Assembly (NCBI GenBank): GCA_013203595.1
Contig: JABMNT010000159.1
Location: forward strand, 1-38,748
Source of the DNA: Rhodospirillales bacterium
GTDB lineage: Bacteria > Pseudomonadota > Alphaproteobacteria > Rhodospirillales > Casp-alpha2
DNA length: 38,748 nucleotides
Direction: 5' to 3'
Of this stretch, positions 25,670 through 34,182 are shown piece by piece. Below the pieces are notes generated by a model that saw nothing but the letters and a program-made list of their open reading frames with translations, was not told the DNA's origin and made no database searches. The first letter of the stretch is position 1, and each line of letters starts with the position of its first letter. The position numbers and the translations under genes were made by a program.

Positions 25670-26851
25670 TCACAACAAATCAACTTTCACCTCCGCGCCG
25701 CCCCGCTCTGCCGACAGATAGCCACTGTAGACGGTTGATATGGTATCAGCGGCCAGTTGGCTGTTGCTTTCCACTTCCTCATCATAGGCCACGGTCCGGT
25801 AAAAGGCTTCGATTTCCTGCATGAAGCCGTGCGCGTGGTCCTCATCGGGGGCGGTTTTTGCCCAACCCTGTTTGGTGCCGATTTTTTCGACCACGTAAAT
25901 GTCGTCGAACTGTTTTTCGACCGGATTATAGGTCTGCATCATGTCGGTCGGATTGAGATTGCATTGGCTGCGGTGGTTGTTGGCGCAAACTTCCAGCCAG
26001 TTATGAACACCACCCATGACAATTTCCGAGGCAAACACCGTGGCCAGGGTGCCGTCTTCAAAGACCACGTGGACCATGGCAAAATCTTCAACGTCCTGAT
26101 AGTCGGCGCGCAGATGTCCGGCGTCCATAAATCCGTCCAGGCTGGTCAGGGTATGGGTGCGCGCCGTCACCGAGGCTGGACGGATGGCCTTGCCAAAGCG
26201 GGCCCGGCCTTCGACCCGCTTCAGATAGAGCGCCGCACTCAGCGGATGCACTCCCTTGCCAATCATCGAGCCGCCGCCGGAATATTTCCAATGGCCATAG
26301 GCTTCGGAATGGGAGCCTGAATGGGCTTCCTCGCCATGCATCCACAGGATCTGCGCTTTGGTTTTCTCGATCACTTCACGCTCTTTCTGGATGGCCGGGG
26401 CATAGACCCAGTTTTCCGCGTAGAGAATTTGCGCCGTTGATGCGGCCTCGGCGTCCAGCATGTTGCGGATCGAGGTCAGCGCAGCCTGACGGACCGGCTC
26501 CTTGGCCGCAAGTTGCCCATCAAAGCCTTCGCTGCCATCACCGAAGCTGCCGGTCAGGGGTTTTTCGACAATGGGAAACACGTTTCTGTTCAGGGCCATG
26601 ATGGCAATCTCTTCGTGCAGGGCAGCGGGTACCAGCACATGAACAACATCCACCTGATCGAGTAATCCATCCAGATCTTCCCAGGCATCGATGCCATGGC
26701 TGGCAGCAAAGGCTCTGGTGTTGGCAGGCGTGCGGCCATAGACGCCGGCAATTTCCACATCGCAGCCGTAAACCTTTTCAATGGCCTCCATGTGAAAGCG
26801 GGCGGCAAAGCCGGAGCCGATCAGCCCGGCCCGTATTTTTTTCTTTTTCAT
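25670..26851 (-). CDS. Gfo/Idh/MocA family oxidoreductase (second copy type)
   Basis: A 393-residue cytosolic oxidoreductase. The N-terminal Rossmann motif is AGLIGSGFAARFHMEAI, and EKP is at residues 96-98 (PIVEKPLTG), followed by an insertion of about 30 residues rich in Gly and Asp. The C-terminal half has the typical HSEAYGHWKYSGGGSMIGKGVHPL segment. The ATG at 26851 is preceded by GGAG at good spacing; the open frame runs 35 more codons upstream but that part looks non-coding. It is longer than the family member at 3495-4550 and is not closely similar by eye. It converges on the TauE-like gene. Substrate unknown. Confidence 0.88.
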   Translation of the reverse strand: MKKKKIRAGLIGSGFAARFHMEAIEKVYGCDVEIAGVYGRTPANTRAFAASHGIDAWEDLDGLLDQVDVVHVLVPAALHEEIAIMALNRNVFPIVEKPLTGSFGDGSEGFDGQLAAKEPVRQAALTSIRNMLDAEAASTAQILYAENWVYAPAIQKEREVIEKTKAQILWMHGEEAHSGSHSEAYGHWKYSGGGSMIGKGVHPLSAALYLKRVEGRARFGKAIRPASVTARTHTLTSLDGFMDAGHLRADYQDVEDFAMVHVVFEDGTLATVFASEIVMGGVHNWLEVCANNHRSQCNLNPTDMMQTYNPVEKQFDDIYVVEKIGTKQGWAKTAPDEDHAHGFMQEIEAFYRTVAYDEEVESNSQLAADTISTVYSGYLSAERGGAEVKVDLL

Positions 26852-27152
26852 TCCTGGTCTCCAACTGTTGAATTCACCCTCTGGCCCTGCGCAGCGCATA
26901 AACGGCGTCGGCCAGCGGGTCCGGGGCGAACCGTTCCTCGTCTTGTTCTCCGCCATACACTGCCATTTGACTGCCCTGTTATCTGCCCGTTTCGATCAGC
27001 GGATGTGATCATCCAATGGCAGACTTGAAAAAGCAACAGAGCCGGTTCCTGCGCTCGTTGGCGGCCTCTGTTCAGGCCAGGTTACGGACGTTGTAAGCGG
27101 TTCGCTTCGGTGCTAAAGCTGGCGCCCACCCCTCCAACTGAAAGCTGTCACT
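26852..27152. other. Intergenic region between divergent oxidoreductase and DUF1993 genes
   Basis: No gene is seen in these 301 bases. They must carry promoters for both flanking genes. A short inverted repeat, GGATG-TGAT-CATCC at 27001-27014, could be a regulator site. No clear -35/-10 pair was found by eye. Confidence 0.5.
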
Positions 27153-27659
27153 ATGACAATCTCCATGTACCAGGCCAGCGTCCCGCGTCTGGTAAACTCG
27201 CTCAGCAATCTGGATAAAATCCTGGACAAGACACGGGCCCATGTCGAGGCGAAAAAGCTCGACGAAGCCATCCTTGTCAATTTTCGCCTTTTCCCCGACA
27301 TGTTCCCCATGAGCCGCCAGGTGCAGATTGCCTGCGATGCGGCCAAAGGCGTGGTCGCCCGTCTGGCCGGGGCTGAAATTCCCGCTGACGCCGACACCGA
27401 GCAAACCCTTGGCGACCTCAAGGCACGCATTGCCAAGACCATCGCCTTCATTGAAGGCTTCACCCCGGCCCAGATCGACGGAACCGAGGACAAGGAGATC
27501 ATCACCAAACGCGGTGACAAGGAAACCCACTACACCGGCATCCAGTTCCTGTTGGGCCATGCCCTGCCCAATGTGTATTTTCACGTAACCACAACCTACA
27601 ACATCCTGCGCCATAACGGCGTTGAAATCGGCAAGCGGGACTTTCTGGGAACCCCGTAA
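27153..27659 (+). CDS. DUF1993 family protein
   Basis: A 168-residue soluble protein of the DUF1993 family, helical and without signal peptide. MYQASVPRLVNSLSNLDKILDKTRAHVE and the C-terminal GKRDFLGTP are typical of that family. Its fold resembles DinB-like four-helix bundles, and function is unknown. It stands alone, divergent from the oxidoreductase gene. A GC-rich hairpin (about 27671-27709) follows the stop codon without a T-run. Confidence 0.88.
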   Translation: MTISMYQASVPRLVNSLSNLDKILDKTRAHVEAKKLDEAILVNFRLFPDMFPMSRQVQIACDAAKGVVARLAGAEIPADADTEQTLGDLKARIAKTIAFIEGFTPAQIDGTEDKEIITKRGDKETHYTGIQFLLGHALPNVYFHVTTTYNILRHNGVEIGKRDFLGTP

Positions 27660-27670
27660 CCCAAAGCTCA

Positions 27671-27709
27671 ATCCGCCCCCGGGTCAGCCGCTGCGGCCGG
27701 GGGGCGGAA
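27671..27709 (+). terminator. GC-rich stem-loop after the DUF1993 gene
   Basis: ATCCGCCCCCGG (27671-27682) pairs with CCGGGGGGCGGA (27697-27708) with one bulged base. No T-run follows, so it may stabilise or process the mRNA end rather than terminate by itself. Confidence 0.4.
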
Positions 27710-27830
27710 TTGGATGATCAACAGACGACCCGACGCGCCACCTGACCGCGGATAGCATTATCTCTGGAGGATTACCTGCCCGCGACGCGTTGCAGACACA
27801 CCCCACCTCTGAACCTGGGTTTATCCGGGC

Positions 27831-29189
27831 TTAAGATTTTGGCTTCGGTTTTGATTTCGGTTTTGGCTTCAGCTTCGGTTTTGACTGATCCTGTTTGATA
27901 ACGACCTCGCGTTGCGGGAACGGAATGACGATATCGTTTTCCTGCAGCGCCTGATAGATCATGAACAGCAGATCGCCGCCGACCCGGTTCTTGCCGTCGT
28001 CGACGCCCTCCATCCAGAACTCGAGCAGAATCTCGATACCACTGTCATTAAAGGCCTGGACTTCCGCGTCGGGACGTTCCTCGACCGGCAGATCATCGCC
28101 GCTGAGAACCCGCGGATGCGACGACGCAACGTCACGCAGAATATCAAACAATTTTTCAAGATCGGTGCCGTAGGCGACCTCGAAGACAATCGGGTAGCGC
28201 TGCTTTTGATTGTTGTGGGTCCAGTTGGTGAACGCCGTGGTGATAAAGCGCTCGTTGGGGACCATGATGTCCTTGCCGTCATAGGTTTCCAGGGTCGCCG
28301 AGCGCATGCTCAGTTCCCGCAAAACCCCGGAGCGGCCGTCCTCCAGTTCGATGAAGTCGCCAATGGCGATCGAACGGTCGAGCAGGATAATGATTCCGGA
28401 GATGAAGTTCGATGCGATTTGCTGAAGACCAAAGCCCAGACCGACACCAATGGCGCCGCCAAAAACCACAAATGCGGTCAGATCAATGCCGGCGATCTGC
28501 AGAATGACCAGGGCGATGAAAATGAAAAGCCCGATCTGGAAGGTCTTGAGGACCAGCTCCTTGGTGGTTTCGGTGAGCGTCTCGCGGGCGCGAATGAAAT
28601 CGCTGCCCTCCTTGTTGGAGCGGCGGCCGATCCAGAACAGGACCGCGCCAAAAATCAGGGTTCGTGTCAGGGCATAGACGGTGAACTCAATATTGCCGAG
28701 CGAAAAGCGGATACCGTCCAGCATGTGGATCAGTTCATCGAGCAGTCCGACTGCATAGATAATGGCCAGCGGCGCCAACAGGAAAAGCGCAAAGACGCGA
28801 ACCGCCTGGGTGGCCGAGATTCGTGTCGCCACGATATAGGTGATGGAGAATAAGTTGAAGCCCTGAACCAGCTGCACCAGCCATTTCTTGTCAAAGAACT
28901 CCTGGGAAATGGCGACGGCTATTCCCAGCAGGATCGCGTTGGTGACCGGAAACGCGAGATCGCGCAAATGGAATGAGGCGCTGCCCACCCGGTTCCTGAT
29001 ATTGCTTATAGTTTCGGGGTGATCATCAGCCGTATATTTTTCAATGCGACGCTTCAGAAACCGCGAAATAAACAACGAGCATAGGGCCGTCAGGGCGATC
29101 GCCAGCAACTGCAGGTAAAAACCCGGGCTCTTGATGTTGGTCACAATTATTTCTAAAAGTGAATCAAATTCGAATGGTGATTCTAACAC
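27831..29189 (-). CDS. MscS-type mechanosensitive ion channel with Lys-Pro-rich tail
   Basis: A protein of about 452 residues with several membrane helices and a MscS core. The pore-lining segment is AFVVFGGAIGVGLGFGLQQIASNFISGIIILLDRSIAIGDFIEL in part (Gly/Ala-rich TM3 then the beta domain), followed by LRELSMRSATLETYDGKDIMVPNE. It would open under hypo-osmotic stress. The open frame reaches 29279, but its first 30 codons look non-coding, so the GTG near 29189 is preferred (uncertain). The last about 17 residues are a Lys-Pro repeat, KPKLKPKPK and so on, encoded by an imperfect hexamer repeat at about 27834-27884. Confidence 0.88.
   Translation of the reverse strand: MLESPFEFDSLLEIIVTNIKSPGFYLQLLAIALTALCSLFISRFLKRRIEKYTADDHPETISNIRNRVGSASFHLRDLAFPVTNAILLGIAVAISQEFFDKKWLVQLVQGFNLFSITYIVATRISATQAVRVFALFLLAPLAIIYAVGLLDELIHMLDGIRFSLGNIEFTVYALTRTLIFGAVLFWIGRRSNKEGSDFIRARETLTETTKELVLKTFQIGLFIFIALVILQIAGIDLTAFVVFGGAIGVGLGFGLQQIASNFISGIIILLDRSIAIGDFIELEDGRSGVLRELSMRSATLETYDGKDIMVPNERFITTAFTNWTHNNQKQRYPIVFEVAYGTDLEKLFDILRDVASSHPRVLSGDDLPVEERPDAEVQAFNDSGIEILLEFWMEGVDDGKNRVGGDLLFMIYQALQENDIVIPFPQREVVIKQDQSKPKLKPKPKSKPKPKS
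27834..27884 (-). repeat. Imperfect hexanucleotide repeat encoding a KP-rich tail
   Basis: On the plus strand the units TTCGGTTTT/GGCTTC recur several times; read on the minus strand they encode alternating Lys-Pro and Lys-Leu/Ser residues at the very C-terminus of the channel. Such repeats can change length by slippage. Confidence 0.7.
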
Positions 29190-29376
29190 AATTTCTGCTC
29201 TGCTCCGCTTGTGGCCGACCCGATGGGTCTGGTTGCAGCCTAATGGATTACGCACAGCCTGCCAACTACCGAAGCGCAACGGCTGACCAGCTTCCGTTCG
29301 CTCTGAGCGGAATGAAAAGGTGGGGCTAAATCACGGACAGGGCCAGTTCAGGAGCGTTAGCGGGGAAATGAAGGCT

Positions 29377-29886
29377 TTACCCTTGAGCCGCAGCGGCCAT
29401 GCGCCGTTCACGCAGCGACATCACCGGCAGCGCCGGATCATGGGCCACCTGATAGGGTGCTGAATAATGCGTAACGGTTGCCACCCAGTCCGCTTCGGTT
29501 TCGCCGGCCTCGATTTCCAGGGCATTGAATCCACAGCGCTGCATGTTCCAGTACTGGTCCCGCAGCACATTGCCAACGGCCCGGATTTCGCCGGCAAAGC
29601 CATAGCGGTGCAGCAGACGCGCATAGGAATAGGCGCGACCATTGGTAAAGGCGGGAAACTCCAGCGCGACCAATGCCAGTTCATCAAGATCGGCCCTGAT
29701 CAAACCCGGTGTCTGATCAGCGGTCAGGCGAACACCGACGGGCCCGGTTCTGGCAATCAGGTGATCGCGGTCCTGTTGCCAGCGGGCCAGCGAGACAACA
29801 ACCGCACCCGCTTCGGGCAGCACCGCATCATCGTCCAGCTGCAGCCAGCCATCGTCGACAAGTTTTCCGTCTTTAAGCAGCGGCAT
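29377..29886 (-). CDS. DUF934 family protein of sulfur assimilation
   Basis: A 169-residue protein of the DUF934 family, regularly found beside sulfite reductase genes in proteobacteria. RADLDELALVALEFPAFTNGRAYSYARLL and DQYWNMQRCGFNALEI are hallmark segments. No enzymatic activity is established; an accessory role in sulfite reduction or cysteine synthesis is inferred from context. The ATG at 29886 overlaps the 3' end of cysI by 14 bases and has GGAG eight bases upstream. An APS/PAPS reductase (cysH), the usual neighbour, is absent here. Confidence 0.9.
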   Translation of the reverse strand: MPLLKDGKLVDDGWLQLDDDAVLPEAGAVVVSLARWQQDRDHLIARTGPVGVRLTADQTPGLIRADLDELALVALEFPAFTNGRAYSYARLLHRYGFAGEIRAVGNVLRDQYWNMQRCGFNALEIEAGETEADWVATVTHYSAPYQVAHDPALPVMSLRERRMAAAAQG

Positions 29887-31543
29887 CGAGTTTCTCCGGG
29901 TACAGGCGGGATTTGAAGGGAGCCGTGCCAACACGGCGATAGGTGTCGAGGAAACGCTCGTTATCGTCTCTCAGTTCCACATACAGGCTGATTACCGATT
30001 CAATCGCATCAACCACGTCGGCCGACGAAAAAGCCGGGCCGATAATGCTGCCAATGGCGGCATCTTCGGCACCGCTGCCGCCGAGCGTGATCTGATAATA
30101 TTCCTCGCCCCGCCGGTCCACACCGAGCAGACCGATGTGACCCACATGGTGGTGCCCGCAGGCATTGATGCAGCCGGAGATCTTGAGCTTCAGCTCACCC
30201 AGATCAAACTGTTTGTCGAGATCCGCATAGCGCCTGGAAATCCGCTGCGCCAGGGGGATCGCCCGGGCATTGGCCAAAGCACAGTAGTCGAGCCCCGGGC
30301 AGGCGATCATGTCGGTGACCTTGCCGATGTTCGGCATGGCCAGGCCGATTTCGCCCAGTTCCTGCCAAAGTTCAAACAACTCCGACTGCTTGACATGGGC
30401 AAACACCAGGTTCTGCTCGTGGGTAGCGCGGATTTCATCGAAACTGTAGGTCTCGGCCAGATCCGCCAGTTCTTCCATCTGATCAGCGGTCACATCGCCA
30501 GGCGGCAGCCCTTCCGGCTTCAGCGATATATTGACGATCTTATAGCCGGGCTGGCGATGGGCAACCACGTTGCCGTTGACCCAACGGGCAAATTCCGGGT
30601 TCTCGAATTTCTTGATCTCGAAGCCGCGGTCGACGGCATCCAGCTTTTCAAAAGGCGGCGGCGCGAAATAAGAGCGGATACGTTCAATCTCGTAGTCCGG
30701 CACTTTCAGTGAACTGTTGCGGATTTCCTGCCATTCGGCATCGACCTGCGCGCGCAGTTCTTCGAGCCCGGTCTCATGCACCAGAATCTTGATCCGCGCT
30801 TTGTATTTGTTGTCGCGGCGGCCATACATGTTGTAGACCCGCAAAACCGCTTCCAGATAGGACAGCAAGTCTTCCTGAGGAACAAATTCGTTAAACACCT
30901 TGGCGATCATCGGCGTGCGACCCAGGCCACCACCGACCCAGACCTGGAAGCCGATCTCACCTGCTTCATTGCGCTTGATGATCAGGCCAATGTCGTGAAA
31001 ACGGATAACGGCACGGTCAAAATCCGATGCCGATACGGCAATCTTGAACTTACGCCCCAGATAGGTGAACTCCGGGTGCAGGGTCGACCACTGGCGGACG
31101 ATTTCCGCCCAGATGCGGGAATCATCAACCTCGTCGGCAACCGCACCTGCATAAGGATCGGCCGTGACATTGCGGATGCAGTTACCGCTGGTCTGAATGG
31201 CATGCATTTCAACGTCGGCCAGTTCCGCCAGCAGAACCGGAACCTGCTCCAGCTTCGGCCAGTTGAACTGGATATTCTGGCGGGTCGTGAAATGGCCATA
31301 ACCACGGTCGTAGGTGCGGGCAATATGGGCCAGCTTGCGCATCTGCACGGAGGAAAAGGTGCCGTAGGGGATGGCCACACGCAGCATATAGGCATGCAGC
31401 TGCAGATACAGGCCGTTCATCAGCCGCAGCGGGCGGAACTCCTCTTCCGACATCTCGCCGGACATGCGCCGGGCGACCTGGCCCCGGAACTCAGCAACCC
31501 GTTCGTTGACAAAGCTGCGATCAAATTCATCGTATCGGTACAT
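29873..31543 (-). CDS. cysI: Nitrite/sulfite reductase haemoprotein (CysI-like)
   Basis: A 556-residue sirohaem- and [4Fe-4S]-dependent reductase that takes sulfite to sulfide (or nitrite to ammonia). The cluster cysteines are Cys415 and Cys421 (CPGLDYC) and Cys458 and Cys462 (CINAC). TSGNCIRNVTADPYAG and the GYGHFTTRQNIQF segment are the conserved substrate and sirohaem regions. Its neighbours DUF2849 and DUF934 point to sulfite rather than nitrite as substrate. It lies three bases after the DUF2849 gene and overlaps the DUF934 gene. Confidence 0.93.
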   Translation of the reverse strand: MYRYDEFDRSFVNERVAEFRGQVARRMSGEMSEEEFRPLRLMNGLYLQLHAYMLRVAIPYGTFSSVQMRKLAHIARTYDRGYGHFTTRQNIQFNWPKLEQVPVLLAELADVEMHAIQTSGNCIRNVTADPYAGAVADEVDDSRIWAEIVRQWSTLHPEFTYLGRKFKIAVSASDFDRAVIRFHDIGLIIKRNEAGEIGFQVWVGGGLGRTPMIAKVFNEFVPQEDLLSYLEAVLRVYNMYGRRDNKYKARIKILVHETGLEELRAQVDAEWQEIRNSSLKVPDYEIERIRSYFAPPPFEKLDAVDRGFEIKKFENPEFARWVNGNVVAHRQPGYKIVNISLKPEGLPPGDVTADQMEELADLAETYSFDEIRATHEQNLVFAHVKQSELFELWQELGEIGLAMPNIGKVTDMIACPGLDYCALANARAIPLAQRISRRYADLDKQFDLGELKLKISGCINACGHHHVGHIGLLGVDRRGEEYYQITLGGSGAEDAAIGSIIGPAFSSADVVDAIESVISLYVELRDDNERFLDTYRRVGTAPFKSRLYPEKLDAAA

Positions 31544-31546
31544 AGG

Positions 31547-31900
31547 TTAGCCAACTCCATTAAAATAAACCGGCGACACGTCGTCCAGGTGTCGCAGATG
31601 GCCGGGTACATCCTGGCGGGCGAAGTCCGCATGGGTCGACGGGCCATAGGCACGAATGCGCTCGCGAAAGCGAACCGGACGCACGTCGCCGTCTTCCGCT
31701 TCTGTAACTTCAATGGCGTAAGGGCCGACAATGATTTTTGCCTGCTCCGCCGCGTTGGCCATGGTCAGGCGTTTGTCGAGCTCGGTGTCGTCGCTGAGGA
31801 CCTGCGCATCCAGAATCGAATCAGCCCAGCAACCATCCGACGCCAAAAACACGACCAGTCCATCGTTCAGGCGGTTGGCGGTTATCACTTGCTGTGTCAT
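31547..31900 (-). CDS. DUF2849 family protein
   Basis: A 117-residue protein of the DUF2849 family, which sits immediately before sulfite reductase genes in Alphaproteobacteria. The N-terminal VITANRLNDGLVVFLASDGCW and central AEQAKIIVGPYAIEV are characteristic. The molecular role is unknown. It is the first gene of the DUF2849-cysI-DUF934 operon and has the TTGACT promoter candidate upstream. Confidence 0.9.
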   Translation of the reverse strand: MTQQVITANRLNDGLVVFLASDGCWADSILDAQVLSDDTELDKRLTMANAAEQAKIIVGPYAIEVTEAEDGDVRPVRFRERIRAYGPSTHADFARQDVPGHLRHLDDVSPVYFNGVG

Positions 31901-31934
31901 TTCGCGTTCCTTTCCGGTGCCGCAGCGGCGGCGT

Positions 31935-32062
31935 TTTGCGCAATTAACTCTTTTATTTCGTCATTTAGTTTTTTCTTCTCATAAATATGGTACATTTAAA
32001 TTAAATAGTCAATTTATTTGTAAATTATATTAATATACATTTTTTTATTGTATTAATTGTCG
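31935..32062. promoter_or_regulatory. AT-rich divergent promoter region, cys operon / ACR3 gene
   Basis: About 130 bases here are strikingly AT-rich compared with the surrounding coding DNA. The region separates the leftward cys operon from the rightward ACR3 gene and contains at least one good sigma70-like promoter for the former. Runs such as AAATTATATTAATATACAT may be regulator or H-NS-like/MucR-like protein binding sites (inference). Confidence 0.6.
31984..32012 (-). promoter_or_regulatory. Candidate sigma70 promoter for the DUF2849-cysI-DUF934 operon
   Basis: On the minus strand TTGACT (32007-32012) and CATATT (31984-31989) are spaced by exactly 17 bases, about 84 bases upstream of the DUF2849 ATG. 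Confidence 0.6.
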
Positions 32063-32149
32063 ATGGCGATAGCCGATAGGGCCTGTTATCCTGCCCTCTC
32101 GCGCTGCTGTCGGCAGCTCCGCACCTTCATTCTGACCAAGGCCTTCCCC

Positions 32150-33220
32150 ATGACATCTGAAACGGCTCCCGAACCAACGGACACCATCGGCTTTTTCGAG
32201 CGCTGGTTATCACTCTGGGTCGCCGCCTGCATCATTGCCGGGATCACGCTGGGCAATGTGGCCAGCGATGCGTTTCTGGTGCTGGCCGAGATCAAATATG
32301 CCTCCGTCAACCTGGTAGTTGCGGTGCTGATCTGGGCGATGATTTACCCGATGATGGTCAACGTCGATTTTTCCAGCCTGCGCCATATTGGCGAACGCCC
32401 GAAAGGCCTGGTCATCACCATCGTCGTCAACTGGCTGATCAAACCGTTTTCCATGGCGGCGCTGGGGATTTTGTTTTTTGAAGGCCTGTTCGCCGACTAT
32501 ATCGATCCGAAAAATGCCAGTGAGTATATCGCCGGGATGATCCTGCTGGGGGCGGCACCCTGCACGGCCATGGTTTTTGTCTGGTCACAGATGACCAAAG
32601 GCGACGCCACCTATACCCTGGTCCAGGTCTCGCTCAACGATGTCATCATGATATTTGCCTTCGCCCCGCTTGTCGCCCTGCTGCTGGGCATCACTGATAT
32701 CGTCATCCCCTGGCAGACCCTGCTGCTGTCCGTCGCCCTGTATGTGGTGATCCCGCTGATCGCCGGCTACCTGACCCGCCGCTGGCTGCTGGCGCGGGCC
32801 CCGGACGGCCGGGGCGATGCCGCAATCAGCCGCTTTGCGGCTTCCGTCAAACCCTATTCGGTGATCGGACTGCTGGCCACCGTGGTTCTGCTGTTCGGCT
32901 TTCAGGGCAAGGTTATTCTCGCCCAGCCGCTGCTGATTGCCCTGATTGCGGTGCCCTTGATTGTCCAGTCCTACGGGATCTTTGTCATCGCCTATGCCGC
33001 CGCCTGGATGTGGAAGGTGCCGCACAATGTGGCCGCCCCCTGCGCCCTGATCGGCACGTCCAACTTTTTCGAACTGGCGGTCGCCGTTGCCATCGGCCTG
33101 TTCGGTCTCGATTCCGGCGCTGCCCTGACCACCGTGGTCGGGGTTCTGGTCGAGGTCCCGGTGATGCTGTCGCTGGTCGCCTTCGCCAACCGCACGCGCA
33201 GGCATTTTCCGGTGAAATAG
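32150..33220 (+). CDS. arsB: ACR3 family arsenite efflux transporter
   Basis: A 356-residue membrane transporter with about ten helices. It starts [20 protein letters not shown] and contains [19 protein letters not shown] and the conserved Cys in [14 protein letters not shown], all typical of ACR3 arsenite exporters (also named ArsB). It pumps As(III) out of the cell. The open frame begins at 32057, but the ATG at 32150, preceded by AAGG, gives the family N-terminus. There is no arsR or arsC next to it. It is divergent from the sulfite reductase operon. Confidence 0.9.
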   Translation: MTSETAPEPTDTIGFFERWLSLWVAACIIAGITLGNVASDAFLVLAEIKYASVNLVVAVLIWAMIYPMMVNVDFSSLRHIGERPKGLVITIVVNWLIKPFSMAALGILFFEGLFADYIDPKNASEYIAGMILLGAAPCTAMVFVWSQMTKGDATYTLVQVSLNDVIMIFAFAPLVALLLGITDIVIPWQTLLLSVALYVVIPLIAGYLTRRWLLARAPDGRGDAAISRFAASVKPYSVIGLLATVVLLFGFQGKVILAQPLLIALIAVPLIVQSYGIFVIAYAAAWMWKVPHNVAAPCALIGTSNFFELAVAVAIGLFGLDSGAALTTVVGVLVEVPVMLSLVAFANRTRRHFPVK

Positions 33221-33370
33221 CACCTTGTTTTGGTGAAATCGCCGACGTTTCTGCCATCAGCACTCTTAATAATTGCAACCCCTCCTCACTTTATACTAAT
33301 GTGTGGTGTAATATAATAATGTCCGTGAATTGTATAATAAATAAAACAGGCCTTGGGGGAGGCAAATATT

Positions 33371-34168
33371 ATGGACGGAAAAGAGATTAGTACGGCGGAA
33401 ATCGAAGACTTCAACGTGACCACTTTGGCCTCTGAAACACCGCCCCGGGACGATGCTTATCTGCTCGACTTGTTTATCGGCAAAAACAGCGCTCCGTTTC
33501 TGAATGTCTACAAAGCAATGCAATCGGAAAAACGCTTTAAATGGACGGGCTGGTCGGGAATCAATTTTGTTGCCGGCTTGTTCGCCTTTCCCTGGTTTTT
33601 TTATCGAAAACTATATCTGGAAGGCGCTGCCCTGATCCTGATCCCGGTCCTGCTCAGCTTTCTGTTTCCCGAATTCATGGATAAGGCGCGGCTCGGCCTT
33701 ACCGGTGTTTTAATGATTTTGGCAAACCGATACTATATGGAGCAATCGCTCAAAAAGGTAAGGGCAATCGATGCGCTGGAAATACCGGTTGAAGAGCGCG
33801 ACGCTTTGCTCCGGTCGCGGGGCGGGGTTTCTCTGGCAGGTGGCATTTTTGGTGCCGTCATTTTTTGCGCTTTAATTGGCTTGTTCTTTCTCGAAGCCAG
33901 CGCCGCAAAAACCCTGCCTTCCTGCGATGCGGCGCCTACAAAAAATTTAGTGAAGTCTTTGATGCTGGAAAGCCTGAAAGAGCAAAATATCCCCACCGAC
34001 GCAATTGTATTTGAAAATTTTACGGCCATTGGCACGGAGGCTGATGAGCGCCATACATGCAGCGTCTTGATGCGAAACAACACCTCCTCGGCGACCAGAA
34101 ATTATAGCGTTGAATGGGAGAATAAAAACGATGGAAAATTTCGGGTTTTCTTTAATCTGACCCCATAA
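33371..34168 (+). CDS. DUF2628 family membrane protein
   Basis: A 265-residue protein with a polar N-terminal part (1-55), three hydrophobic segments (WSGINFVAGLFAFPWFFYRKLY region, the following LILIPVLLSFLF, and GGIFGAVIFCALIGLFFL), and a C-terminal extracytoplasmic-looking domain (about 180-265) with two cysteines. The FAFPWFFYRKLY region fits the DUF2628 family. Its function is unknown. GGGAGG precedes the ATG at ideal spacing. It is preceded by an AT-rich leader with several TATAAT-like hexamers (33300-33340) and followed 14 bases later by a PrsW-like protease gene. Confidence 0.85.
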   Translation: MDGKEISTAEIEDFNVTTLASETPPRDDAYLLDLFIGKNSAPFLNVYKAMQSEKRFKWTGWSGINFVAGLFAFPWFFYRKLYLEGAALILIPVLLSFLFPEFMDKARLGLTGVLMILANRYYMEQSLKKVRAIDALEIPVEERDALLRSRGGVSLAGGIFGAVIFCALIGLFFLEASAAKTLPSCDAAPTKNLVKSLMLESLKEQNIPTDAIVFENFTAIGTEADERHTCSVLMRNNTSSATRNYSVEWENKNDGKFRVFFNLTP

Positions 34169-34182
34169 CAAGGCTCATCGCC

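Noticed and set aside
27912-28853. 313-codon plus-strand open frame within the MscS gene
   Set aside because: Acidic, repetitive composition without motifs, antisense to a clear channel gene.
30776-31984. 402-codon open frame on the plus strand over cysI and DUF2849
   Set aside because: It is antisense to two well-recognised genes and crosses the cys promoter region; no domain is visible.
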